A stretch of DNA of 64,000 nt from Morinoia aosen (GCA_030386875.1 CM059564.1:47574075-47638074); one strand, 5' to 3'; shown: positions 10,065-23,990, numbered from the stretch's first letter. The notes: generated by a model not told the origin, from the sequence alone. Numbers and translations are program-made.

Positions 10065-12496
10065 ATTTTTTAATTTGCTTACTAGCAACATGCATCATGA
10101 AAACTGGATACATTCCATGCGAAAGGTTTTTTTCAGACACTACGCACAAAGTAACTTACGTAATTCGACATTTAAATTCAAGCCAAGGTTTTTCCAGCAA
10201 TTTTATTTTTTAAATAGACGAGTTCCATTCAACGGAATGAAGGCTTTCAGCCTCAAAAGATTTAATCAAATTTTACGAATGCCTGAGAGCTTAGTACTTT
10301 CAGAATTAACACAGAATGGACATTTTCGATATTTTGCGTCTCTGGGATACTGAATTACACTGAACACCTCGCAAAGAAAGATGAACACTTCAAAACCCAC
10401 AAATACCGACCTACTCATCGCGGCTAACTTCGCGGTTTTAACACGCACCTATTCATTGCGGTCAACTCTGGTTCCCCAAAAACGTTTTCGGTTCTATAAA
10501 AATCCTCAAAGTCGCGTTACTGAAAAGAACCGATGATATACAAAATATTAGACCAATGGTCCTACTTTCTAACGAAAAAATATGTCGTAAAGCTGTTAGA
10601 AACTTGTGCACAATCGCTGCGCCGAGCTCATCTGGTCGAGCATGGGACTCGAAAACAAACGATAAATAAGGCTTGAAGGACTCGATAAAATTCAGAAGAG
10701 ACAAACGACTGCTATGGACATCATCGAAACTTCCAATATTTATGAACGCTGATAAAAACTACGAACGATTTCATGCCTGTCTGTTCTCTCGAGAACAGAA
10801 GAAAGTTCGACCTCAAGCGCTCCATGAATTTAGCGAAGAATGTACTCAATGTTAGTGGTTCCAAGGGATCTAAGCCAGGGAATCTCCTGGAGAGGTCAAT
10901 TTAATCCCATAGAAGGCATAGTGCTACTGAGATAGAGAGAAACTTTTGATGTGGGATCAATATTTGTTCCGTTTGACCTTGTCTTCGTTTTACTGGTTTT
11001 CACATCCGGAGGAAAACTGATATAACAGTAATTACATTAGTAGAAAAATAGCTCATGTTCCGTAAAATCAGGCCTATCAATTTATAGGAAGAATATTCGT
11101 TTTGAAAGCAACAATTACTATACACATTTTGAGTATATTTCTTGTGTCAAAGCCTCAAGCTTCGTGACTGGTACATCACTGCAGTTTATTTTATCCAGCG
11201 ACTGCACATGCTGTTCTTTAATAGGCAATTCCATGAAATTGGGATTTGGAATTTCATCCTGCCCTAATTGGCCCTCGAACGTAACAAGCAAATTTCACAT
11301 CCCCGTATCTCCAGATCCCCTTTAACAACTTCCCTCCAATATCACCGCAAAAGAATGTCAACTCTTTGAAAGGCTTTGAAATTAAAGCAAGAAAATTCAA
11401 CTTGGAACGATGCTATTTGAAAAGCAAGCAATACGCTTGCTCTCGTCATGAACATAAAGGCATAATAGCATACATGATAGCGCTGCTGCGGACGGCCGCT
11501 ATTCTGGGCGAAATTTCAGGGACTACAGCGCCGGAGTTTCGCAGGTTCTGCGTTCGGCGAATTGTCCTTGCAAGATTTCATTTAACTATGAAATCTACCG
11601 CGGCTCGTAGATGTTTACTCTTAAACTCAACGAGGTTCCACATGACCTGAATTTTTGGGGTTTTGTGCAGTTGAGGACATATTTTTTTAAAATCAGGTTT
11701 CACATAGCTACAAATACATAGCTACAAATATGTGCTTCTAACAATAGGTTCAAGTGGTGTTGGGAGAAGTCGGGGACATATTTTTTTTTAATTTATGTTC
11801 TACATAGCTATAAATATTTTTGAGGAAATATTTTTTTTAGATTCAGGTGTCACATAGCTATAAATACAAAAGTACAAATATATCTAACGATAAGTTCAAG
11901 TTACATCTCTTTTGTTATTGGCGGACAGGAAGACCTTATGAAACCTTCAACATCTTGCATGTCATTAGCGAAAAAATAATGCATCAATTTCACCATGTTT
12001 TTACGATATGTTTGTGTAGTTCGCTGTAAAATAACGTTAACGAAATTTACTTCACTTTCTATGAATACTCACGTCACTTAATTTTCAAAGACTTACGATG
12101 AAGATCTTGAAAAAAATGTTTCTTCACTATCATTATTTCAAACTTTTATCTGGAACTTTAGGTTGAATTTTTTTGCGAAAAGTATATTGAAGAATCTAGA
12201 CAAGCCTCGTTGAAGTGAATAATTTCAAACTGATAGCTCTTCTTATATTGATACAAACATAGATATGTTCAAGAAACGTCCTAAATCTGATGAAAATGCT
12301 CGATGTATACTAAACGAGAATGATGTAACTTTTTTGACCAGTTTCTATTCTAGTTCATGCTATTGCTCTACAGATGACTTCCAAGTTTTGCATTTTTAGC
12401 TGACGATGACCGGACGCTTGGAACGGCTTTTATATTAGTTTTTGCTCCTTTTGTGTAATTCTTAGAGCTAATTTTTGACATAATATCCTCATTCTT

Positions 12497-12501
<5 letters not shown>
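10065..12501. other. Non-coding stretch with degenerate local repeats
   Basis: No gene is supported. At about 11680-11895 there are three diverged copies of a ~90-110-bp unit with the shared terms TCACATAGCTA, AAATA and ATTTTTTTTA. The rest is AT-rich and has no exon-like signals that I can defend. Confidence 0.4.

Positions 12502-12548
<47 letters not shown>
12502..12548. repeat. (TA)n microsatellite
   Basis: An uninterrupted TA dinucleotide run of about 47 bp. Confidence 0.98.
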
Positions 12549-12550
<2 letters not shown>

Positions 12551-15018
12551 GAAAAAGTCGAGATCTTTTGTAAGTCTTAGAACCTGCAGGGTATTCGTTA
12601 AATTTATGTACTTACTTCATGTAAAATTCAATTTAAATTTGACGAAAATTCTTAGACGCATTTTTTAATCGTGGAGCTCAAAGGCTCGTTTAAAATGTGT
12701 GAGTTTGAATTGTTAAAGTTTGATTTATGAATGCAAAAATGAGTAGCAAATCTTCGAAACTTTCCTCGGAGTCAAGCAATGGCTTTAATACTGGTTTTTG
12801 ATACAGCTCAAAATGTCTAAGTGCCTCCTTTGTTTTCAATTGCTCCTGATTGCTTGCGTTCTTTATTAAAAAGCGTTAGCAAGAAAAACTTTTCAAGTAG
12901 CTTATTTATAACGAACCTAATTTTTTTAATAAATTTTGTTTCGAAACAACCAGTAGACCACTCGATAACTACTGCAAGACCACTTGATAACAACCGCAAG
13001 ACCACCATTTTAACGATAGTCACTATTTTAACGATACTTCATGCATTTGGTGATTTCCATGCAACATTGCCTACAGGGGGAAAAATTAGTCGAGTTAAAA
13101 CTGTTTGCTTAGTGCACTGGTACGAGGTATTTCCTTCGAAGTCCACAGCTTTTAGGTTCGTTAAATAAAAACAGAGTTTGAAAAGATAATTCCCAAACGC
13201 TATTTTCGGTGAAGAGTAAAATCAACAACAACAATGCATTGTAACAATTTCAAACGCTCACGACTGTGAAACAATAAACGTCGAATTGTTGAAACTACAT
13301 GTGCGATCCTTGTCAACACCTTGCCAAATACTTGACGTTTATCTTCAGGGATGTGATGATTCAATTCCCAAGTTTTCCGGTTTGCAATGTGATTTTTGTG
13401 TGGGTCAAACGATGGGATCTTCAAGTTTCCAGACCTAATTGCGATATGGTCTTCAAGGCACGAACCCGAAGCGCTTTCTCAGCAAAGATGCCCACAAAAA
13501 GTTACCAGGCGCGCTATTTGACCAAGTCTTCGCTGCGCTAAAGCGAGTCTTCTAAGTCACCGAAACCAAAGTGGAATTTCGTAAAAAGTAACGCAACGTC
13601 ATCCACGATCTTCCAGGTGAGATGTGTTGCGTTGGTCATACATCCAAAAACCGGAAAACACTTTTGATATTTTACCCAACTTTCCGGCCAATTGCTACAG
13701 GAATGAACAATGTGAAGTTCGGTAACTAAATGATAACGTAATGCAGTCATTCCTGTCTTCAAACCAATGTATCCTGCTCAAGAATGTAATTTCTAAAATA
13801 TTTTGCAACTGTCGTCTGCAAAATGATAGTTACAAACTGACCAATGCAAATAATACGTAAAAGATATAGTGCTTTATCACGCAGTGTCTAGGCCATGAAG
13901 AACTAGATTGTCATCGTGTCGCACTGAGTAGAAGATACTCTGCACTCACAAATAAAGAAACTTTAAATTAAAAAAATGGAGAAATGAAAATCAAAAATCA
14001 ATCCTTTAGGATGTCTGTGTCTGGACTTGAGCCATGAAATGTAAATGAATTAATTCTGAAAAAAAGGAACGTAAATCAGAAATTAACCATTTAAAATGCT
14101 TGTTTCTGGAATTTAGGCCCGTGGAGCAAGCTCAAATCATATCCAACTTTGATATTGATTTGAATATAATGATGGTATTCAATTTTTTTCGTGCCAACCT
14201 CGAATTGGTGCAACACTTCTCTGAATTTCCTTTTCTTTTATTTTTGATTTAATTGCTGTAAATGAGTGAAATTTATCACAAAATTTATATTTCTTGGAGC
14301 CCAGTTTCCTCCAATTTATTTTCCTATAATACTGGTCCAGAATGTGAGCGCTGTGGTTACTGTTGCAAAATGTAGGTCATGTAAGATGTTCAACTCTCGG
14401 AGACCAGTGCGAGGGTGGGATGACTTTGACATCTCTAGAACGTGAGATTTTTAAGATATTTCATACATCCTCAAAATTTCCTAGAAATTTAGTTAGTTTT
14501 CTTCGCGATATCACTATCTTTCGGAATTACTTTGAAAACAATCGACACATTTATAACGAATAAAAATTCTCGTGCATTGGACAAAGTTCAATAAAATTCT
14601 TCGTCGCAATACAGAACACAGCGCTCAAAAAAAATAGGATTTTGATGCTCTTTTTTGGTACTGCAGGGTCGCAATCACTGATTTATTGATCTCAAATCTG
14701 CTCGCACGAGTTATGCAGAAGCCATGTAGCAATTTAGAACCAATCAGTTTTGCAGGAAAATATTTAAAAGCACATCGTTAATAAAAAGGAGTAACATTTT
14801 TTCCCGGTAAAAAAAACCGGAACACCAATGTCATGCTTTTATAGAGTTATCTTTTATGTTGAACAACACTGAGCAATTTAGTTTAAAAATTATATTACAC
14901 CAACGCTTAAAGTATCTCATCTCATTTTATATGAGGTAAATAAAATGTCATAGTTTTCAAATTTAAAATATGAACCAGCACGTAAGATTACTTCTCATAT
15001 ATGCATACATCATGCCAG
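12549..15018. other. Non-coding stretch
   Basis: No gene can be supported. Small internal duplications are visible: a ~20-bp motif around GACCACT-GATAAC three times at 12955-13000, and a diverged ~100-bp direct repeat at 13985-14125 built around TCTGGA and AAATCA-AAAT. Confidence 0.4.
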
Positions 15019-15050
15019 TATAAATACACTATTCGTACAAGTTAGTTCAG
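15019..15050 (+). promoter_or_regulatory. Candidate core promoter (TATA + initiator)
   Basis: TATAAATA starts at 15019, and the arthropod-type initiator TCAGTT has its A at 15049, exactly 30 bp downstream. This is the canonical spacing. No ATG occurs in the next ~110 bp. A donor-like CCGTAAGA lies near 15151, so a non-coding first exon is possible. The downstream gene body was not found, so this rests on the motif pair only. Confidence 0.4.
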
Positions 15051-16674
15051 TTTCAGAACTTGTTCGTGTTGAGAATTGGAAACTCAGAACCGGATCGGCT
15101 TAAATCATTTTCATACAAAATTTTTTCTTCCAAACTCAACTAAAAATTCCGTAAGACGGAGGATTGTGCCCAGAAATCAAGACAAACTAGAGCGGCACCA
15201 GACATTGCCCAGATGGCCTCTCAGTGTTCCTGTATTTCACCACAATATTTCGGCGGCCGCTCACACGAATCTCAGGGAGCTAAAATGAAAAAGTCTGCGG
15301 AGTTTGCTCGTCACAGTTAAAGGTGCACTTCACGTCAAGTGAAATCTCTACACTCCTGGTATAGTTGTGAGAATGAGACTCATTTGGGAAGGAATGAATA
15401 TCTTTACCTCCAATATAAATATATTCGGTGCTATGCATCTGGTCGTTTAGGACTCAGTGTTATTCGCTAATTTTTGCGAGAGAGCCACTTCGATTAAACG
15501 CATTGATTGAGAGTGAGGCACCTACTGCAAGTTAGCGTATATTACATAAATTACACTCTAATTAAATAACTTAGAATATTTTAGAGAGCCGCGCAACGAA
15601 TACCACTGGCTTAGGGGATGTGGAGCTATGGGGGATGAGAAGAACGAAGAAATAGGGGCATTTCGGCACAGGGAAATTACGACGGACTATATAGTTTATT
15701 TGCCAGATCAACTTCAAACTCATGAATTCCTCTGACATAAGACCATAATTGAATTAATTTTTCTTCTCACAGCCAATCAAACTCCTCCAAAATTAGGAAG
15801 AGATCTATGGATAAAAAATTTACCAGTTAGAAAATTCGAATGTAGGAGAAATAGATGAGGCAATTTATAACTTACAATACATTCTTAAAAATATTAAGGT
15901 AAAAACGTTAACACAGAAGCTGCAGTGCATAACAACTGGAGTTTTTAGAATCTTTACTCTGTGTTTTTGAATTTATGTATTCTAATTATCTGGTATGCCA
16001 CAGAAGAAGCTGTAATATTATGTTTTCTAGCCTATAGTTCGTGATCGACCTTTGTTTCTTGTGTGTAGAAAACTTGAACCTATTTCCTACATTCGATTAT
16101 TGTCCCTAAAAAAGAAAATGAGCAGCTTTACCAGCACGTTTATTTCAAGCGCCTTTTTCTAAGACAAATTTTATTTCTCATTTATTTTTTGAGTTTCATT
16201 TCTCAAATCGAAGAAGAGTTTCAAGTTTCCGTCACGGTATTTTTCAGTAGTTAAGTTTTCGGTGTGCATTTCGAAGTGACGATCCTTCGTTCTCTTTATT
16301 TGGGGTTTTCGCAATTATTTTGTGTAGAAGCGGTAAAAAATGTCATGTATTATTTTTGAATTTCATCAAAGACAAACTGGCTGGCATTGATTCCAACTGT
16401 GCGCATTCAAATCATTTAATGAAAGAAATCATTTGCGTTCTGATCGGTATTTCTAATTAGTTTTCCAGGCTTTATTGAAATTCGAACCGTATGTCTTTTG
16501 TACATATACACCAACTGTGTGGACAAGCAGAAAAAATTAATATTGGGTAATAACATTTTATTGTTCATAGGCATTTTCTTTGCTTTACTCGAAGCATGGA
16601 AAACAAAAAGCAATTTAAACAAGGTAAACAGTATATTTATTTTCAATGATTAATTAAGAGGAATGTTTTTAAGG
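15051..16674. other. Non-coding stretch downstream of candidate promoter
   Basis: If the promoter at 15019 is real, part of this is a transcript or intron. I see no supported coding exon. A second TATAAATA at 15414 has a TCAGTG 42 bp downstream, which is too far for a standard core promoter. Confidence 0.3.
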
Positions 16675-16795
16675 CTATTACCATCAACATATTTGAACAT
16701 ATCTACTTGTGGGCCCGAATATATTCAGTGATTTCTAGGACATCAACGCCATTATATGATGTCCAATGAACTGTATCTGATAATAATTTAAGAGA
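16675..16795 (-). mobile_element. LINE 3' UTR fragment (5'-truncated copy)
   Basis: Read on the minus strand, this matches the 3' UTR of the LINE at 721-4134. It contains ATTCGGGCCCACA next to a diverged copy of the CCTAGAAGTCGCTGAA block. Only about 120 bp remain, diverged by roughly a quarter. The short-repeat tail is not recognisable. Confidence 0.65.
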
Positions 16796-17087
16796 TCTTA
16801 AGTTTTTCGTAATATTTTACGATTTTTAACTCAGTGAGATTACCTTTGCATAACCAAGTCTCAGTGGTCGCCCAATACGAGAAATATTTCTTTCTGGATC
16901 AGATCGTCTCCACGTTCATTCATCAATCCTTCATTCAAGAGATAAGTAATCGTACCCTATGCGTGCAAGTCGCCGGGCTTTCTCACAAAACAAGACTGTA
17001 TTTATCACTCCTTTCGTCCCTATGCAAAACATCAGTTAGTCAGAACACGTTCCTCGAGCTCTCTTTAACACCCCACTCGATCTCTCA
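16796..17087. other. Non-coding spacer
   Basis: No feature recognised. Confidence 0.4.
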
Positions 17088-17265
17088 CTCTGATGCTCTA
17101 GGTGCCTCGAGCATCCCTTTCCCACCCCTCACTTTGACGCCGCACGTACCTCGAGCATCCCTTTCCCAAGCCCCACCCTGATACCCTCATACCTCGACCA
17201 TCCCTCACCCTGATGCCCCTCATACCTCAACCCTTCCTTGCCCTTCCTACCCCTCACCCCGATTC
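17088..17265 (+). repeat. Degenerate pyrimidine-rich tandem repeat
   Basis: Strongly C/T-biased DNA with three to four diverged copies of a ~45-50-bp unit carrying CCTCGAGCATCCC or CCTCGACCATCCC and CACCCTGATGCCC. The strand asymmetry is marked. ORFs on both strands here reflect low complexity. Confidence 0.65.
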
Positions 17266-18616
17266 CCGGTGGTCAGCCACCCACCCCTCCCCCCCCAAAC
17301 AAAGTCCCCAAACCGCGGGACCGATAAGGTCCTCTCGCCCATAAACTCGACCGCTCCGCTTTTTAAGCATCCGAGGAAAATTGCGACCCAGGCCGGCCTG
17401 TCTCCGCTCGGCCGGACGCAAAATATGGGAGCACTCCTTTGCCTCCGCCCAGCCATGCTTGGCTTAAACAAAAACCTTGATGAAAATATTCCCTTCCTCA
17501 GAGGAACGTACTGTATTTGTGTTTATATCGCTGAAATGTCTTTGTTTACGTTTTCACACGGTGCAGAGAAAATTATCGCTTTATTTTTGTGGTGTCCTGA
17601 GATGTCTGCCAGGCTCTGCCAGAGGGAAAAGTTGGTCAAGTGATATTCATGTAAATATTCGTTCATAGGAAATAATAAAACGGTATTTTCAGTTTCAACT
17701 ATTCTTTTCGGCTTCAGCTTAAGCATGCTGAGTGTGTAAAAGAAATTCTTAAGAAGTGAAGTAAATTAGGTGTCCAGTTTTTAGAGATTCTTTTCGCCTT
17801 TGACCTAACATGTTGAGTATATGATAGAAATTTTTAAAAATTTGTAAACTGCAGAAATCTTTTTCTAGATCCAATTGCAGGCAGTAACTTAACACAACTC
17901 AATGTTTGGGAATCAGTAAAAACGTTTATAGAAGCCCAGAAATTCACATGCAAACAGCACTCACATCCATAACTGTCTTTTGCGAGCACTCTGAATAGGA
18001 AGTATAATTAACGAATGCATTCACTTGAGACACGGTAGAATGAATTGTTTCGATTAAATTATTGCAGCGTTGGAAAACTAACGAAGCTTTTTTCCGCTCA
18101 TTGCGCTACAAGACAGGGAGAAAATCAAATAAAAACCACCCCTCAAAGTCGATGCTTAAGGAAATGTAAGTTTTCCATTACTTGAATTGATTCTTTCATG
18201 TTTACTTCGGTAGGGGAAACTAAAAACAACTCCTGGCGATCGTTACTTTTGTGTTGCTTTCTCCGACCATGTAGAAAAATGTTAAATTTGGTTTTAAGGT
18301 TGAGGAAAAACGACCGTGGAGCGTTTCCCAATCAAATAAGGTTGACGCAAGCAAAAGTAATCCATCACCGGCTCTAAATGTAAAACTGGAAGGTCATCAA
18401 CTATATTTGAGAATCACGCGCTGCTGATCAAACGAATACATTTTTAAAAGAAAAACTGAAGGGGCCCCGAGCCTCGTCTTGAGTCGACTAGAAATTGCAA
18501 TAATGAAGCTGATGGCTCTCTGGAGATCGTGCTGATGGATCGGTCTCCAGCCCACACCGACTCACATACAGGGCTCCTAGCGCCGTGTGGGAGAGATTCT
18601 CAATGTACCCACTGGG
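17266..18616. other. Non-coding stretch
   Basis: Short ORFs at 17.3-17.7 kb occupy a locally GC-rich segment but have no recognisable domain. No gene is supported. Confidence 0.4.
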
Positions 18617-19117
18617 AGTAAATGAGTTCACTAACTTTATTTTTAACTTTATGAGTTCAATAACTTTATTTTTAACTTTATGAGTTCACTAACTTTATTT
18701 TTAACTTAATGAGTCCGCTAACTTTATTTTAACTTTATGAGATCACTAACTTTATTTTTAACTTGATGAGTTCACTAACTTTATGAGTTCACTAACTTTA
18801 TTTTTAAATTTATCAGATCACTAACTTTTTTTTTACTTTATGAGTTCACTAACTTTATTTTTAACTTTATGAGCTCACTAACTTTATTTTTAAATTTATC
18901 AGATCACTAACTTTATTTATAACTTTATGAGTACACTAACTTTATCTTTAATTTTATGAGTTCACTAACTTTATTTTTAACTTTATGAGTTCACTAACTT
19001 TATTTTTAACTTTATGAGTTCACTAACTTTATTTTAATCTTTATGGGTTCACTAACTTAATTTGTAACTTGATGAGTTCACTAACTTTATTTCGAACTTA
19101 CGAGTTCACAAACTACA
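18617..19117 (+). repeat. 29-bp tandem repeat, about 17 copies
   Basis: The unit contains GAGTTCACTAACTTTATTTT followed by TAACTTTAT, with substitutions and small indels between copies. A stray partial unit recurs at about 19177-19200, next to a duplicated AATTTGAGCG motif (19130 and 19208), which suggests the array edge was itself duplicated. Confidence 0.93.
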
Positions 19118-20642
19118 TATTTTTTTACGCATAATTTGAGCGAAAATTTAGTAATTGATATCCTCCTGTGTGTAAATGAGTTCTCTTACTTTATTTTTAA
19201 CGCAAAATTTGAGCGGAAATTGTGACTAGCGAGGCGCAAATTAATGCATTTGACACGCTGTTTAATCATTTTAACGAAACAAAAGTATTGTTGTTAAGTT
19301 TCAGGATTTAAAAGAAGAGCACATTGCCGAATGAGTTCCGTAGCCTTGTTTCACTGGCGTGGCATTCGTTGCATGCTACTAAAGATAACGAAAAATGACA
19401 GCTCCGAAAAAAGACGCTAAACTGCGAAGTTTTTCAAATTATTTACGTTAGTAATTTTTAAACACATCACATCGATAAAATGAAACTCAAGTTAAAAATG
19501 AACAGCATACAGTTATTTGCTGTCGTTAGTTTTCAATCGTTGATATTTGTTTTCGAGTATGCGAGACGGAAATAGTTGGTAGGAATTGAAAAAAAAATGG
19601 AATAAAATAAAAAGCTAGTTATGCTTTAACTGCAGCCAAGGTCGCTACCGATGAGGCCCTTGCTGTGAGCGCAGGAGCGAGAACTGATTTATGACCCGAT
19701 AATCTGTTGTATTTTTAAACTATAAAATCTTCTTGCAATGGAAGCTTCTCAATTTAATTAAATCGAAACAAATTAAGGAACAAATAGAAGCTTCTCAATG
19801 CAATGAAATAGAAAGAAATTAGGGATCAAATTTGTCTTCATTTCTTGTTTCAATTCGTACTTTCTAACTTTACCAATTTATCCTGAAGAACTCATCAAAA
19901 TTTTGTTTTTGAAGGAGTTGGTAATTAGGCTGCTCTCAGGCAAAACTTGCATTGGTCCTGTGCTATTTATAGAGAATATTGAAATTTAATGAGGAGGTAA
20001 CAGAGCTGAAGAGACAATTGAACCACTACTGCCACTCAGAGCAAAGTTAGAAAAGTTCAAACTTTGCGAAGATGATTGCAGGTGAACGATTCATAAAATT
20101 CATTGAGTATCAGCTCACTCGTTCACTAATTCACAACTTTTTCAAGTTTACTGTAAGACATTATGTAAAAATACTCGCTTATTCCTACATCAACACTCAC
20201 CACAATTCCAATAGCCTAGCAATAACTATTCCAGATATCTCACTTCACAAAACGCTCAAAAGAACGACATTCCTGACCGAGGCAAAGTTCGATACGGGAG
20301 AACGGAGCCTGAACGGACGGACACGCAACGCTCTTCTGTAATGGACTGCCACTACGCGCTCGACGCGATCGATGGGGCGCGGACAATTATTGCCAGGTAT
20401 AGGCCTGTATTGCGCAATTGCAAGGCCGTCAGTAGTCACAGCGAGACACCACGGAGCAATTCGAACTGCATCGAGCAGCTGTCATGCTCTGGAGTGAGTA
20501 CCTGGAGAAAGAATGACGTTACATTACGTGTCAGCCTGGGTGTTTGATTTCGACGATCCCCACACGCTGTGTGGCTTGGAAACAGCCGAGATGTGGGGAC
20601 ATTCTTCATGTGCCTTCTATGTCCCAAGCTTAGGTGATATTA
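19118..20642. other. Non-coding stretch
   Basis: A ~55-bp direct duplication sits at 19738-19835 (GAAGCTTCTCAAT twice). The ORF at 20072-20341 and its overlaps have no recognisable domain. Confidence 0.4.
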
Positions 20643-21005
20643 GTTCAGCTCTCATATTCTGCACTGCTCCCTCACTTGCGATTTAAGGATCTTATTTTAG
20701 CTCCCATATTCTGCTCGTGCTCCCTCACTCTCGATTTAAGGATCTTATTTCAGCTCCCATTTTTTGCTGTGCTCCCTCACTCGCGATTTAAGGATCTTAT
20801 TTCAGCTCCCATATTCTACTCGTGCTCCCTCACTCGCGATTTAAGGATCTTATTTCAGCCCCTATATTCTGCTCGTGCTCCCTCACTCGCGATTTAAGGA
20901 TCTTATTTCAGCCCCCATATTCTGCTCGTGCTCCTCACTCGCGATTTAAGGATCTTATTTCAGCTCCCATATTATTCGCATGCTCCCCACTCGCGGTTTA
21001 AGGGA
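20643..21005 (+). repeat. ~53-bp tandem repeat, about 7 copies
   Basis: Units carry CAGCTCCCATATTCTGCTCG, then GTGCTCCCTCACTCGCG and TTTAAGGATCTTATT, at spacings of 52-53 bp. The first and last units are diverged. The ORF across it (20634-20897) is a product of the repeat. Confidence 0.93.
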
Positions 21006-22336
21006 ACCTCCCACCCTAAAATTGGCCAAATTTTCGAATTTTACTGTTTGGCAGTCCTGTATAGCAGATTAAGTCAAGTCATCATTTTCCCAAGAACACG
21101 ATGCATCCGATGAGGAAGTGGTGAAGGAAATAACTCGCTACGTTAATTGATATTTCCACGGGGTGCACAGCGAGACTCTCTGGCTTCGTTTGAAAGCTGA
21201 AGAATGCTACAGGGACCAAAGACCTGAAATGAACGGATATTGCACAGCGCACCTCTGAATTTTTCCTTGGAGCACTTGAGGCTTTCGTGCACGGAATAGC
21301 TTTTGAAGTTTCATCAGCGTTATGGCTCTGTCACCGTTTTTTCAGTGGCTTAATCTTTATTGTAAATTCTGGTGTCCTCTTCATAACACGTGCCTTACTG
21401 AACTTTGTCTGCCAAACTCTATCACATTTTATTCCAGGGCTGTGGTGTACCTTAGTCGATCACTTCTCAATTCTGAGTTAGCCATTGAAAAATTGTTGTT
21501 TATTGAACTTTTCCCATCGCATTTTATTACATTTTGTTCCAGTACTACAGCCTACGATAGCCTATTGGTTCCCAATTCTCAGTTAGCCACTAAAGATTTG
21601 TAATTTAGTTTTCAGACTCTTAATACTCTTAATAAATTAACTTTAAAATTTTTGTGTTAGATAGCCGCGTCTCCCGGCAACAGCACGCTCTCAAAGCGCT
21701 GCGTGAGACTAATTTTTTGTTTTTATTATATAACTTGGGGCTAATTAGTTATTTTAATGAGTCGCCGATGTTCCTCGCAATTAGCATTTATAGTTATGCA
21801 ATAAGCCTTTCAAGTTAATTTCATAAATTAACTTGATTAACAAATAATATAAATTAAATCCTTCTCAATCAATAATTTCATAAATTATAAATGATGAAAT
21901 TTCTCCGTTGTAGGGCGTTTAGATCAACACGCATTTATTTTCAAAAATTGTTGTCCAACCATGACAACCGCACACGTGATTTACATCCGTATTAGTAAAT
22001 GTAGCATCAAAGTTCTCGCGTTTTAGAATGGAACATTGTTACTTCAGTAGAAAGCTTTGTGCGTAAAGCCATTTCTTTGAGCACAAAAAATGATAAAATC
22101 TCATCTTGACGATGTTTTTTTTTCGATTTTAGTCTTATTATCAGTTTTATGCAAATTCCTTGCAGAGAGAAAGGTGAAGAATCAACTCTTTGATGTTGTT
22201 TTAAAATTATTCAAAAGAGATTCAAATGATACTTAAAGGATTTACTGCATCAAAAGAGCATTACCTTGTAATCAAGAGAATGTAAACAACCGCTTCTGAG
22301 TTCTATGGAGACCTAGCGACGTGCAGCTCTGCCATA
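21006..22336. other. Non-coding stretch with a ~108-bp duplication
   Basis: At about 21390-21600 there are two diverged tandem copies containing CATTTTATTCCAG or CATTTTGTTCCAG and TTCTGAGTTAGCCA or TTCTCAGTTAGCCA. No gene is supported. Confidence 0.45.
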
Positions 22337-22456
22337 CCCAGTGCCCAACCAAGTCTATCTTTTTCGCCGGAGCATGCATGTTTTTGGCCGCCTAAGCGAT
22401 TTAATTACTTGGGCGGCGAAAAACATGCATGCAAGCGGTGAAAAAGTTGGACTGGG
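22337..22456. mobile_element. Palindromic MITE, copy 1
   Basis: The ends read CCCAGT and ACTGGG. Inside, long imperfect inverted arms carry CTTTTTCGCCG, GCATGCATGTTTTT and GCCGCCTAAGCGATT, so the whole ~120 bp can fold into a hairpin. It is the same family as 54230-54344. The flanks read ATA on the left and TAT on the right. There is no coding capacity; the superfamily is unknown. Confidence 0.75.
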
Positions 22457-23990
22457 TATAGAAAGTTCTGAAACAAACGGAGCTTATGATTCGCGAGCAA
22501 AGTACTTACAAATGCTCTGCAATTTTTCGAAAGGGGTTGGAGTCCATATACATATATATATGATTACGACGTTATTCCTAAATCATTAAAAACCTAATTT
22601 CTCTCAATAGAAAAATCCATTACACGTAAATCAAAACAAATTTTAAGCATATTTTTCATCCTCATTCCTATTATACGAAAATTGAGAAATCAATTAATAG
22701 CTTTGAATACTCGAGCCCATCTCGGTTCGCTGTTCTCCTACTATGTACACTGGTTGTCATCTAGAACTAATCAAAACATTTCAATTAGCTGAGTGTAATC
22801 GGTGAGAAGATATTATTCCACATGTGTGTGCTTAGTGCCTCGTTATACGATTTCTCTGTAACTTTCACAACTTTAGCACAACAACGACAACATTTTTGAT
22901 TGAAAAAGAATGATGACCAGCTTGCGATGCAAGAATACACCTGAGCCCTTATCCTGGCACGGCAGATAGTCCCGGTGACAGACCTTAGTAAACTTGTAGG
23001 TCATTTTCGACTTGAAAAACAGCTCCTACTCTCCTTAACACAATGCTCTCCTTCTCGTACTGCTCTTCATTATATCAGCCATTGAGAATCCTAAAAAAGC
23101 TTCCGTTCCCACAGAAAAAAATTTCAAACGGGATGTGGTATCAAATCTAGCTATTGCAACCGTAAAGAAATCGAAGATGAAAAACTTGCTCTCGTCAAGA
23201 ACATGACTGTGAGGACGGTCCGTCTGTGGATGCCGGAGGCTCTAAAAATTCCTGCTAGACTGGTAGTGAAGAATCTCTTACTCGTTACAGATATGACGAA
23301 ACTCAGTTAATTTGTACACGAATTATATGGATTGGATTGGCTGATTTGTACAAGAAACATGAAAATTAGATTTGTTGATCTGTGTGAGAAGTAAAAGGAT
23401 TTGATTTTTTGTTTTGTTCAAGAAATATGAGGAATGGATTCTTTAAGTTGTATAAAAATAAAAGGGATGGATTTTTTGATTCGTAAAACAAATATAATGA
23501 TTGGATTTAAGGTAACAGGTGACGTTCAATCACAAAAGCACATTCAGGTTATTCAAGGAAATTTTCAATGTTTTCACCTCCCAAGTGATGTGTTCACTTA
23601 CAAGTTGAAGGAACCGTATTAAACAGTAAAACCCCAGCCTATGAGATAGTGTTGCAAGCGTTATGTGGTGGCCAAGCATACCCTTGGAATATGTCTGAGC
23701 CTTTGCGGTAAAAATTAAGTGTATTCGCCGGTATGCTCTTTATTTTGTTATGGTAGTATGAGGATGAAAGGCACTGATCATTAAATATAAAAATAACTAA
23801 GAGAACGAAACTACGATTGAACTATGATTGACATACCATAGAACTATGATGAGCTATGATTGAACATTCATTCAACCCAGAGGTGAAGATACAGACTTTG
23901 AGATCAGATCTACGAGTTAGTGATGCCTATACCAAATGGTTTCAACTTCCTGGTGTAGTATGAGGCTAAAAGAACTGTTAGTCAACTCAA
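22457..23990. other. Non-coding stretch before the giant array
   Basis: A locally repeated motif around GGATTGGATT-GATTTGTA with AAGAAA-ATGA appears several times at 23325-23515 (roughly 50-60-bp diverged units). Another short triplication of AACTATGATTGA occurs at 23815-23860. No gene is supported. Confidence 0.4.

Noticed and set aside
9970..10353. 127-codon ORF
   Set aside because: Its first part lies in the right arm of the inverted repeat, and no domain or splice context supports it.
15414..15460. Second TATA-initiator promoter
   Set aside because: The TATAAATA to TCAGTG spacing is 42 bp, too long for a standard core promoter.
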